Origin: Chromera velia
Lineage: Eukaryota; Sar; Chromeraceae
Assembly: GCA_018398765.1 (NCBI GenBank)
Contig: JAHBMJ010000920.1
Location: forward strand, 1 to 32,500
Direction: 5' to 3'
DNA length: 32,500 nt
Below are positions 11,919 to 26,275 of the stretch, piece by piece (position 1 is the first letter of the stretch; each line of letters starts with the position of its first letter). The position numbers and the translations under genes were made by a program. The notes beneath the pieces were generated by a model. That model worked only from the letters and a program-made list of their open reading frames with translations. It searched no databases and was not told where the DNA came from.

Positions 11919-12946
11919 AGTTCTCGTGGACTTTGGACCTTTCCCTACAAAAGCGGGTTCAATTCCCCGGGAATTTCATGGAATCTAATGGAATTTACCC
12001 AAGAATTTACCCGTAAAATTTAGTGGCATCATCATCATCATAGTATAACGCCATGATCGTCGCCATCGCCATCGATCGGCCTATTTCTTAGGCTTAATTC
12101 TATAGTAGCATTTTGCGGCAATGCATGAGGCACTTTTGTTTCGCCTGTAAAAATGAAATTTCTAGTGAAATTTAAGAAATTTTAGTTTAATATGGTCCGT
12201 CGGTACCCTGGAGGTAGCCTAGTATTAGGTAGCCTAGGAGGTATAGCTAGGATTTTATGGGATTTGAAGCTATGATTTTACAGGAATTTTTGGGATTTTA
12301 CGAGCTAAGATTTTACTAAATTGTATAGGATTTTATCCTAGAGCACTCACTTCACTAGTCACTTCAAGTCTAAGTTCAAGAGTCAGTTGTTACTACAAAA
12401 TAATAGTAGGAAGTTGTATACAAATTCCTGCCAATTTTGACCTGTATGTAGATTCCTATCTCATATATTCCTAGTAATTGCTGCCTTGCATATCGTGACT
12501 TGCCGAGCGCTAGACGTCTACTATGGGCCGATGGCGATAGCGTATGATGATGATGATGATGAATTTCCTATACAGGCTCATACATCATGAATGAATGAAT
12601 GAATGAACATATTTCCTTATCTTTATATTCCTGCATATTCTTTCATATTCTTACCCTACTACCAATTTAAAAAAAACTAAATTCTTATATATCAATCAAT
12701 CAATCAATCATATTCGTCCGAATTTCGTCGCAACTTGCAGAGTTGTATGCATGATTAAAGTTGCATCGATTGGAATCAATCCATTATCGAAATCATTGGA
12801 TCAGACTATTACCTTCAAAGTTACAGTGTAGCCGCACTTCATAGTGCACTGCCTAGTTAATAAAGTATAATAAAGTTAAATTGAATTTATTAAAAAACTT
12901 GACAACTAGCTTGACAACATTGAACGTCAACATCACCGCATCGGTG
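11919..12946. other. AT-rich convergent intergenic region
   Basis: About 1 kb between the 3' ends of two convergent genes, with markedly lower GC than the flanking exons and no ORF worth reporting. It contains (CAT)n near 12033 and (ATG)n near 12545 in inverted arrangement, a duplicated AGGTAGCCTAG at about 12212-12240, degenerate GATTTTA repeats at 12250-12330, four GAAT units near 12590 and four ATCA units near 12695. A canonical poly(A) site cannot be assigned. Confidence 0.7.
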
Positions 12947-15317
12947 TTAGTCAACAGTTCCTTTCTCCGACATGGCGGCAACACTGCCCCTGACTGAACC
13001 CGAAACAGCGGAGCTTGCAGTTGCTGATGGGCCAGACAACAGTGGCGCATACATGGAACGAAAAATTCCTGCAGCTGTTGCACGAGTGCCTCCGCTGACC
13101 GAGAGCACCTCGCTTTTCCCTTCTGCAAAGACATCACTACGAACATCAACAGCGGGGTTTCCAACTTTGACTGCAAACGGAAAACTCGAAAGTGAAACTT
13201 CATCTATCGTTAGTCGGCCCTCACTTCTCCCGGAGTCAGACTGCGACCCGTCATTTGCCGCCCCTCCTGCAGCACCTTCCCTTGAATCCACATCTTTCAA
13301 ATTCCCAGACTCAACACCAGAAGAGACGTCCAAAATTCTGGCAGAAATGGGCGAAAAGTTTTCGTTTGTCTTGATACTTGATACCGCTGCAGTACTGGAT
13401 GGAACTCCCCCAACCCCACCACCTCCCCATTTCATGCCCCCCCTCTCCGGCGTCTGCTGCTGCCGTGGCGGACTTCCGACCATTGATTCTTGTCGGCTCT
13501 TGCCTTGCTTCCTCTTCTGTTTGAACAGGAAAAGATCTTCAACCGTTAATTCGCGAAGCACGCGTCCTCGGGACGAAGCTGACGTCTCAGCTTTCCCAGT
13601 TGTCTCACCGTTTTCTTCTGTACCCCCATCATACGGCATCCCTCCTTGCGGTGTGACTCCCATGCCCATCTGCTGCAAAGCCTCCTCAAGCTTTCGGGCT
13701 GCTTGCTCTGCCGCGACGGCCTTTTTGTGCTCGACAACAGCGGTCAGAAGTTTCGCGAGGGCCGTTGCATGAGTAGCAGACAATCCGTCTGGCGGGCTCT
13801 GCAGAATGCCCCCCCCTTCCACACCCATGCCCCCCTCTCGCGCGCAAGGTTCCTCGGAACTAGCAGTAGCTCCAGGACCATTCGGTGCAGAAAGTTGGAT
13901 CTGTGCAAGGCCATCCTTCAAAGACTGCAGTACAGTTGCGAATCGGTCGACCCCCACCTCTGTTTCTGTCTCACCAAGGCCTTCTTGAACCTCCTCCTTA
14001 TTCTTTTCCGGTGGAAGTTCGGGGTGATTCCCGACCCCCGCTTGATCCCGCACTGCCTCTAAACTTTCTGCTTTTACTGCGGGAGCTTGGCCCTTATCAT
14101 AGGGTGGGTTGGTGGGAGCTGAAGGAAGGCTGTCGGGTCTCTCGGGGTGTACAGACATCTTTCCCTCTGCTCCTAGTCTTTCAACCTCATCCATTTCTGC
14201 TTTTCCTTTCCCTCCCCTCTCCCCCAGGGTTTCCTCTTCTCTTGCTTGGCCTTCCATTATAACTTGTTCCCTCTTTGTAGAAGTGACAGGTTGTTCGGAA
14301 AGGCCGGGGAGGGGGACTCTGGGCACGCTGGGGGGGAAGAGCGGAAGACAATGCGGCATGGCATCAGGACTTTCCGAAAGGAATCTGCCACTGCTCCGCA
14401 GTGCTTCGCATCCCAATGCTTCCGACCTGTACACCTGCAAGCACATGGCAAGAAGAGTGTTTCGGGCAAAAGCTAAGTGAAAGTGATGGGACAAGGTAAA
14501 CCAAACGACAGAGAAAGTGACATTGCAGAAAGAGTGTTTCGGGCAAAAACTAAGTGAAAGTGATGGGACAAGGTAAACCAAACGGCAGAAAAAGTGAAGT
14601 GACAGACCTCTTGAAGCCTTTTTACAGTACCAGCTGCACACGTGATGTCTGTAGGACCATGGTGCCTCAGGTCACCCTCCTCTCTTTGTACACACTTTGA
14701 GCGTTCGATTTGCTTCTTCCTCTCCGTCACAACACCAGAAGAGGGCAGGGAGGCACCGGTGTTCCCCTCGGAAGGTTGGGGGCTTGAACTTCGCAGAAAC
14801 GCTTTCTTGTCGACGCTCAAGCGTCCTGGTGCCCTCTGAATGGAACTGGATCCCACCAAGTGGTGACTTCTGCACAGAATGAACAAGAGGGAAGGCGGTA
14901 AAAGTATAGAAGTTGTGCACCAGGTCATGTCAAGACAGGAAGCAAAGGCTGAGAACCCACCCGCCGAGACTCTCCAAAAGCGCTTTCGCCTCACGAGCAC
15001 TCATGAGTCCCATCATCTGCACAGCCTTGATGTTGTCGACCACAACTCGCTTGCTTTCATCTACTCGGCTCGTCTCGGTTCCTGGGACACCTGCAATGAA
15101 GAAAACGCCGCAAAGAAATTTTCGATCGACCTCTGCTCCTCAACAAAGCGCAGCTCTTTTCATGCGTACCTTTCCAGTGCTCCATAAGATCTCGAGCTTC
15201 GGCAACCTTCGTGTCCAGCTCACGTTTTGTCTTCGCTTGAGTCTCTTCCCACTCAGCAGCAGACTGAGCAACGGAAGTGCCCCCGAAGAGCGCTGCCATT
15301 TCGGAAACCCGGCTCAT
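12947..15317 (-). CDS. Unrecognised 675-aa coccidian protein, 4 exons
   Basis: Minus-strand exons 15170-15317, 14961-15090, 14608-14869 and 12947-14434 join with consistent phases (1, 2, 0) into 2028 nt ending in TAA. The start ATG (15315-15317) has A at -3. Residues 1-92 look structured and helical: SAAEWEETQAKTKRELDTKV, then VVVDNIKAVQMMGLMSAREA. Residues 93-180 are Ser/charge-rich. The rest is mostly low-complexity Gly/Glu/Pro/Ser sequence with two better-ordered stretches: an Ala-rich helix (EHKKAVAAEQAARKLEEALQ) and a motif RELTVEDLFLFKQKRKQGKS. There is no signal peptide or transmembrane segment. I do not recognise the family. The gene converges on the DUF2358-CreA gene and diverges from PABP. 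The longer open frame reaching 14641 merely reads through intron 3. Confidence 0.75.
14454..14600 (-). repeat. 77-bp tandem duplication filling intron 3
   Basis: Two adjacent near-identical copies, 14454-14530 and 14531 to about 14600, with a period of 77 bp and few mismatches. They occupy nearly all of the 173-nt intron between exons 3 and 4 of the minus-strand 675-aa gene. Each copy carries the same pyrimidine-rich stretch on the coding strand. Both copies happen to be open in one frame, which lengthens the apparent ORF. Confidence 0.9.
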
Positions 15318-16036
15318 TTTGCGATAAGGATGTCAACACAGCCCGTCACACAAGCATGCCAGTCATACCGTGTTCATACTTTCGTCCTCTTATGGATTGC
15401 GAACCAACCAGCAACAAAACTACATTGGAGGTATATTAATAACGTTCCAACCGATTTTCCAAAAATTGATCGGCCGGCTTGAAGACGACGCGGCTTCGGC
15501 GAAAAAATTGCTCGAAGATCTCTGTGTGTCCCTACATAGAGGACTTCCGACAACTATGTGCGAGTTTTTGCGTGCCCCTTCGGGTCATCGGCCGTTTCGT
15601 TGACTTCCTCAGTGGGCAGCTCCCCGGCCTGTCGCACTGCATGTACTTGGGCCCCCCAAAAAGAACATAAAATTTTCTTTACTCTAGAAACAACGGCAAC
15701 TGTTATTGTGCGTAATCCGTCCGCAAGAAACTTGCAAAATCTTGCAGACTAGTGGGAGAGTGTGCTCCAGAAATCATATTATTTTCTGTCTGACTGCAAA
15801 AGAACGTCTTGTCTTGGAGCCCCGTACACATTGCTGATCGTTCCACCGGTGGTTCAAACCAAGGTTTTTGTGGATCCTCATTCAAGACAAGACGTGGGTT
15901 TCAAGTGAGCACGTGAGACAGAAGCAGTCTTTGACTCGTTTTACTGTGGATTGATCAGAGACTCGATTGGTAGTTCATTCTTTCACGCACGAATTACGTC
16001 TCATCAAAGTACTTCAAGTTCTTTCATCTGAGCACG
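15318..16036. promoter_or_regulatory. Divergent promoter between 675-aa gene and PABP
   Basis: About 720 bp separate two divergent start codons, so both core promoters and 5' UTRs must lie here unless upstream non-coding exons exist. CGTCTCA at 15997-16003 is the complement of TGAGACG, matching the WGAGACG element described in Toxoplasma promoters, 34 bases before the PABP ATG. No TATA box is convincing. No ORF in the interval appears coding. Confidence 0.55.
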
Positions 16037-19944
<3,908 letters not shown>

Positions 19945-22104
19945 GGAGACCTGCCTGCCGGATCGTCGGAAGGAAGATGCGCTAGAGGGGTTGCGGGGGA
20001 GGGTCAACAGGGACTGTGGGAAAGAAAGCAGTGTGAAAAATTTATCGCTTTCAATGTGTGTGACTGGTTTGCTGGTTTGGCCGGCGTCTCTTCCTTTGTG
20101 TGTTTCGTATTAGAGTAACCGGAATGTTCCGACCAGAACAGAACTTTCTTCATACGTCCCTGCATGTCTATTGCATTTGTTTCTTTGGCAACCCCTTAAA
20201 GTTTCACCTTGGTAAAGACACGGTAAATTTGAGCCGTGAGGGGGTTCTGTGTTCATGTGTGCCGCTTATTGAAGGCAGAGTGCAGGAAGGAAGGAAGGAA
20301 TCTTGGAAGACAAGTCCAGAGGTCTTGTCAAGTTGAGAGAATTCGAGAGAACACAGACTTTCCCTTCGCCTCAGAAAAGGAAGCCAAAAGAAAAGAAGGA
20401 AAGCTGAGGCGTCACGGGTGCGGATTCTTATCATTTTGATTGACACGGCCAAGGGATTTCAGCCGTCGGGAAAAACACGTGCACTGCAGTTTGCAGGCCC
20501 TCAAATCTGCTTGCGAGTCTGCAGCAGTTGACTTTCCATTCGGTTTTGTCGTCATGTCATCGTCACGGCCGAAGGACGTGCGCGGTGTCGTTGTGTGTTC
20601 TTGATGTTCAGACTTCACTTTTTTACCTCCCATCTGTTTTCTTCTCTCTCTGTTGTTCACTCACTTTTTATTTCTCCCACCTTTTCTTTCTCTCTCTTCG
20701 GATGACGAGAGGTGTCGTGAAGGGGGTCAGTTGATTTGTTTGGACACTGACGTCTCCGCTTGGCGGAGGAAGGGAGGAAGCAGAAGGGTGCAGCGGCACC
20801 GAGCTGATGTGGAAGGTACTTCTCTCTTCATGGATTTTTCTTCGTCCCCAACTTTTCTCCAGCTCATGGTGCTTTCATGTAAGAGAGACGCCGGAGGAAT
20901 GGAAAGGAAAAGCACTCCCGAAAGCCCCGTGTTTCTCATCCGTCTGTTAGGGCGGGTTCAAACAAAATAACAAGATCAATATCCTTTCCGATGCGAACCG
21001 AGCGAGGCAGGCGGGCACGGTTTTTCTTCTGGATCGTACATCTCCTTTGTTCTTTGTTGGCCCTCCTCCTTTGCACTCCTTGCACGCTCCCTTTCTCTCC
21101 GTCTGGTCTGGACAGGTAGTCTCTCGTTCCGTCTTGCGGTTGCACCACGAGAGTCACTTCATGTGTCACTGTGGCTTCGGGCATGAAACCGTTGAATAGT
21201 CAGTCGCAGTTGTCCCGCAATGGAGTGACCGTATTCGCAGAGACAATGAAGAAGAGATTTTGCGCCTCTCACCTCGTCACACATCCAGAACTCCCGACCA
21301 TATTTGCCCGCTCGTGCGGTCATCAAAGGTGACCAGACTGGCTTTCCTTCCGTCAGATCCCCTTCATCATCCTTGTCTTCCTTTGCCCCTCTTCCCTTTT
21401 ATGCCTCTAATGTCTCTGTTCCTCCTTTGTGTCTGGGTGTCTTTTCCTTTTCTTGCCTTTTCTCTACCCATTCCTTCCTCGCTTTCTCGCTTCCTTGACT
21501 CTCTTCTACCCCCTCTCTGTTTCGTGCATACATGCTGTAAAGTGCTGAAGTGAATTCGAGAGCCACATCTCAGCATGGTTGGTCAGCAACGCAACGGTGC
21601 TTCTAAACAAGAGGCCACTCACTGCAATGAATTCGCATCGGTGAATTGAACTGCAAAAACAACAGAAGAGAAGAGGGCAACGTGGCCCGGTTGACTGAGG
21701 TAATCACGACGTTACACCCCAGTTTTTGCATGCCGAGAATCGACGTCGAGTAGTTGTGCCTCTCGACCGTGGGGTCGGTCGGGGAAAGAGAAGGAGAGGA
21801 AAACGAGTGGGAGTGCAGCCGATGAGAGCCGCGAAGCACCAGCGGGGTGTCTGTTTTACAGAGTTGCTGGGGTGTGGCACTTTTATTGAATGCTTTCTTG
21901 AATGAACTCGTGAAATGTAAGTTCTTTCAGATTTCATGTTTTGTCTTGGGGGGGCTGGACTGCGGGCTTGGAAAGGGGATGTGGCTTGCGTGACAAAAAA
22001 CTTGCACCGATCTTTACTCACTGTGTTGAACCAGGCTGGTGGGATTCAGGCTTCGCTCCGGCCTCTCCGACGGCCAGAACAGTCTGAATTTGATTGGGTT
22101 GGAA

Positions 22105-22139
22105 GGGGGGGAAGAGGGGGAGGGCGAGGGGGGTGGGGG
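22105..22139 (+). other. G-rich tract, candidate G-quadruplex
   Basis: Five runs of three to seven G are separated by loops of one to four bases, satisfying the usual G4 pattern several times over. More G runs follow to about 22216. The nearest gene is PABP, about 2 kb away. Confidence 0.6.
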
Positions 22140-23826
22140 CTGTTCTTTGCTGGGGCCGCAGTGCAGCAGGGCACGGGGCAGGTTGTGGGTGACTGTTGGG
22201 GGGGCCTCAAGGGGGGAAACGATTGGGTGAAGGCTGTCGGGGAAATTTCGAATGTCGGCAAAGTGCATGATTTTTTCATGGAGTGTCGGGTTTGGTGTCT
22301 GGGGGGTAGGGTGGGATCTGTTGTGAAGCAGAGGTAGAGCAGCAGANGTGGGGATGAAGGAAAACTGGCGTGAAGCTGGCTGGGTGTTCTCTCGCTTTGA
22401 GAGTAGGCGGACGGGTGGACGAACATTCCCATCTGCTCCCGAACTCTCACACGACACGAATGTTCTCCGGCCCCCGTATAGAATGGATGGAATGAGTTAG
22501 TGCCGAAGGAGCTGTGGAAAGAGACACCGAGCGTGCGCGCTGCTGCCAGCAGCTGTGTATGGGAGGGCACGTGGGCCTGTGGGATTGTTGGGAAACTAAC
22601 TGTCTTGGAGGTTGATGACAAACGAATGCCTGCACTGTATGAACGCTCTTTGTTCTGAACCACTTACAGTTTGAAACCTTCATCCTCGAGAGAAGAAGCT
22701 TTCAGTGACAGGTGTCGTTCGTTTTGCAGTCGTATCTCTCATCAATGTGATGTGAGGGAGGGTGTGCGCCTCCTTGTTTCCCTGACACAATCAATCAACC
22801 GCAAGGGGGGCCTTCCGACGCTCGAAGTCTCTGTCCACTCATTCCGCCAGCAAAAAAAAGAAAAAAACACACAAAACCACACTCAAATTTCCCGAAAAGG
22901 CTCTCCGGAGTCAGGTGGCGCGCCCGGATTTGTGTTCCGGTGAACACCCCCTGGCTTACAGACGAGGAGCCGAGACCGTACCAGACCAAACATTCATCCA
23001 TCCATCTGCAGAAAGCGAGCCTGGTTGTCTGTTTGGAGCTGGAATGGGGGACCCAAAAAAAGCATAAAACCAAAAAACCAATCTGAAATGGAAGGTTCAG
23101 CTAGATGAAGAGAAGGAAGAGGGGAAAGAGAGAGACCACAAAATTCGGTGGGTGCATGGAATTTGGCCCACCAGACTACATGCAAGCAACCGACCCCACA
23201 CTGGGATTCTCTGCACGCCACCTCCATCTAATCCAAACCAGCGCTTGTCCTTGACAGCTCTGCTGGGTCTGGGCTTTCCATCTTGCTGACTGGCCGTCTG
23301 ACTGGTCCCTTCTCATCATATCTTCTGGCTGCTCCCTTTCCAGGTTTCCATCTCACGTTCCTCTGTGAGTTGTTGACTTGAATATTGCAGACGGGAGAAG
23401 AAGATGTGAGCGTCTGGCAGTGAGAGAGTGAATCACCTGGAAATGTTGGCCTTACTTGTGACTGGAGTTGTGGTCTATGCAAGGTAAACTGTGGAGAGGT
23501 CATTTCCACTCCGACAAGGGAGAAAAAAATCATACAACACCATAAAACCCACGCAGCCTGATGTATGTGTTTCAATGCGTGTCTTTCAGTGCATGTTCAT
23601 GCATGGCAAGATTTGGGGGGAGGGACGGTGACTTCGGGCACAGCATTTCACTTGCCGTTTCAAGCAAGAGCGGTAGCTGCGTTGGAGAACACCTCTTGAA
23701 AGGAACGAGGACAATCAGACTGACTGCTTGATATGAAGAGAACTGAGCTCAGTGAGCTGCCTCCATACACTCACTGCTGGCCCCACTTAAGCACTAACGC
23801 CACGTACCCCGCGATACATGCATGCC

Positions 23827-23850
23827 CTGATCGATGACTTGGTCGATCAG
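23827..23850. repeat. 8-bp inverted repeat, 8-bp spacer
   Basis: CTGATCGA and TCGATCAG are perfect inverted arms around TGACTTGG. It lies in gene-free DNA, just upstream of a G-rich stretch at about 23864-23887. Its function is unknown and it may be chance. Confidence 0.6.
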
Positions 23851-24346
23851 ACTTGCTGACTGCATGGGGGGGGCTAGGGGGGGGGGATTCAGGTTTTCGA
23901 GAGCGCTTGCAAGCCTTAATGAAGGTGGCAGACTCTAGCTGTAGCTAACTCTGTCGAGAAGCTACCAATCGAAAGATTGAGATTCGTGTGCGTCAGTTCT
24001 CTGTAGGGGTCAGTTCTGAGTTCTCTTTTGTTCTTCCCGCTGCCCATGCAGCCACGGTACTGAGCCACCATCCTTCCCTAGGTCCTTCCTCAAGTGTGTC
24101 ACATTTACGGAAGGTGTACCCACACACTCTATACATGCAGATTCATTGCAGAATTACTATAGCAGAATTATTAAATACACTGTAGCAAACTTCACATAAT
24201 GTTAGTAACTTTGCAGATCCAGTTCTAGGTAAGTTAAGGTAACTCTTTGAAGTCTCTTTCTTCGATTTTATTTAGCATTTTATCAATCAATTTAAGTCAA
24301 TGTAACTGCATGTCTTTTACTGTATATATGATAATTAATAATGATG

Positions 24347-24748
24347 CTACCATGGGCAACATAAGTTTTGTATACTCATCTTTTGACCTCTCTAGCGCCA
24401 ATGAAATGTGACAAGAAGTAAACATTTATACAATTCAATTAATAAGCTATAACGGTTTCAATCAGGTGTTAATTTAACTTAATTAGGGGTTATGGGGAGA
24501 ATGTGTCTCAAATATAAGTAAACTTATTTTTTCTGAAGTGACCGATCGACCAAGCCTATAAAAAGTAAGACATAAATTTATAATTCAATCTAGCTTTGCC
24601 AATTGAGGACGTATAAAGCCAATTACTTTAAAGTAATACTTTATGCTGTATCTACTTCTATTCTAGCCTGCTTGATCCAGTGTCGACTTCAAAAACGAAT
24701 CTTCGCCAACTCCACAAAAAAATATACAATACTTTTGTCGCCCATGGT
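24347..24748 (+). repeat. Direct repeat copy 1 of the element
   Basis: About 402 bp, beginning ACCATGGGCAACATAAG (from 24349) and ending GTCGCCCATGGT, so the copy has inverted termini of its own. It is roughly 95% identical to copy 2 at 25291-25676 by eye. It carries about ten bases (TTAACTTAAT) that copy 2 lacks. Confidence 0.9.
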
Positions 24749-25290
24749 GTTGATCGAGCAAACTTTCGATAAGAACATACAAAAAAACAAACAAAAAAAT
24801 ATAATAAAAATATGATTGTCAAGCGGTAGAATTTGAAAGAAGACAATGTATGATTTGTTGGATAGAAGTGATCTTTACTTGATTTATTGTAAGTCAAACT
24901 TTTGTTGTTCTGAATTTTACTAACATATAGAAACTTAGTTTTTATTTTTTTAGGTTCAAATCATTATACAGTCAAACACATCTACTCTTTTTTGTGAGGA
25001 ACAAAGTACATTAAACCTTTTTGTAATAGAGCTTTTCTGATAGTTTAGCTTCTCTAGTTTAAATGAGTTGATATAGGAAAAAAGTGATTTCACACCTGAT
25101 CAGTATCAAAATGTTCTCTATAATCAAGAAGCCCTCTATACAATTAACTAATTTCAAGAAAAACAAAACGTTCATAAAGAAATAAAACAAATAAGCGCCT
25201 ATAGTAAATAGACTCCTAGTGATTTGAGTTTAATTCAACTTTGAATAAAACATGTGTTTCACAAAAAAAAAGATCCACTTTTGGGGTTGA

Positions 25291-25676
25291 TACCATGGGT
25301 GACATAAGTTTTGTATACTCATCTTTTGACCTCTCTAGCGCCAATGAAATATGACAAGAAGTAAACATTTATACAATTAAATTAATAAGTTATAATGGTT
25401 TCAATCAGGTGTTAATTAGGGGTTGTGGGGAGAATGTGTCTCAAATATAAGTAAACTTATTTTTTCTGAAGTGACCGATCGACCAAGCCTATAAAAAGTA
25501 AGACATAAATTTATAATTCAATCTAGCTTTGCCAATTGAGGACATATAAAGCCAATTACTTTAAAGTAATACTTTATGCTGTATCTACTTCTATTCTAGC
25601 CCGCAATGTCGACTTCAAAAACGTATCTTCGCTAACTACACAAAAAAATATACAATACTTTTGTCGCCCATGGTAG
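25291..25676 (+). repeat. Direct repeat copy 2 of the element
   Basis: About 386 bp in the same orientation as copy 1 and with the same inverted ends. Differences from copy 1 are scattered substitutions, a deletion of about ten bases in the middle and a deletion of about seven near the right third. It is immediately followed by the right-hand TAATGATG. Confidence 0.9.
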
Positions 25677-25684
25677 TAATGATG

Positions 25685-26275
25685 TTTTTTAACAGTTTTA
25701 AGTTACATTTTTATGCAATTGATTTCTATATATCGAATCTTTGGCTAAGCGATACACTCTAAAGTTCTAAAGAAAGAAGGAAAGTTCGTGTGAGTTTTAC
25801 ATGCTTTTAGACATGCTTCCACTGTATAACCACTTTATTAGGAAAATAATATAAACTAGAATGTAAATCAAGTCCCCTCTCTCATTCAAATAGAAAGATT
25901 AGGTTGCTTACTACCCTGTAAAACTGGAGGTGTTTTAGGGTTTTAGATTCTCCAAAAGGTGGTTTGGAGCTCTCAAAATTGTTTTGGAGGTATACTGGTA
26001 GACTCATGCAGGCTGAGGAAGGTCCTAGTCAGCGCTCCTAACATGTTCCTAACGTAAAAAATGCATACATCACCATACGTACGTTCTTACACTGATAGAT
26101 ACTTTCTTTTATGTACTCGTTCTAAAAAAGAATGATCGATATCGCGAAAAAAAGATGCGCTCCAGCTTTTGAATTGTGGTTCCAACTTTCGTTAAGCTGC
26201 TTCAAATGCGGTGACCGTTGTGAAACCTGCATGTTGTGAAGAAAATTGTGAACACGAAGGCAGACAGGCAGACGA
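25685..26275. other. AT-rich flank without a gene
   Basis: This continues the low-GC island around the transposon-like element. I see no ORF, no tRNA and no clear repeat. Composition returns to host-like at about 26150, where minus-strand coding material begins. Confidence 0.6.

Larger units (their letters stand above)
19945..24338. other. PABP 3' flank and gene-free intergenic region
   Basis: About 4.4 kb with no supported gene. The first few hundred bases are presumably the PABP 3' UTR. Short ORFs on both strands do not resemble proteins and do not chain through splice sites; several are low-complexity artefacts of a pyrimidine-rich tract (about 21340-21520) or a G-rich tract (22098-22225). 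One base at 22347 is ambiguous (n). GC drops sharply after about 24100. Confidence 0.6.
24339..25684. mobile_element. 1.33-kb terminal-inverted-repeat element with 8-bp TSD
   Basis: The element spans 24347-25676 and is flanked on both sides by TAATGATG (24339-24346 and 25677-25684), a perfect 8-bp target-site duplication. Its termini are inverted: the left 28 bases, starting CTACCATGGGC, match the complement of the right 28 bases at 25 positions, and the first 11 are identical. Inside, two direct repeats of about 0.4 kb (24347-24748 and 25291-25676) flank a spacer of about 540 bp. No substantial ORF is present, so it must be non-autonomous. Eight-bp duplications are typical of hAT- and P-type DNA transposons, and the terminal inverted repeats fit a MITE-like derivative. 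A short-LTR retroelement is less likely because the ends are not TG...CA and the duplication is longer than usual. Superfamily assignment is inference. Confidence 0.8.

Noticed and set aside
11945-11990. tRNA-like B box (GGTTCAATTCC)
   Set aside because: It lies just after the stop of the fusion gene. No matching acceptor stem, A box or anticodon arm could be folded.
12972-13772. Plus-strand ORF (266 codons)
   Set aside because: It is antisense to the last exon of the 675-aa minus-strand gene, which chains to three upstream exons by phase.
22046-22663. Minus-strand ORF of 205 codons
   Set aside because: It crosses the ambiguous base and the G-rich tract, encodes Pro/Ser low-complexity sequence, and does not chain to other exons.
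24347-25676. Miniature LTR retrotransposon (two direct repeats around a spacer)
   Set aside because: The repeats do not begin TG and end CA, there is no tRNA-complementary primer site, and the flanking duplication is 8 bp with inverted outer ends. A DNA transposon explains more.
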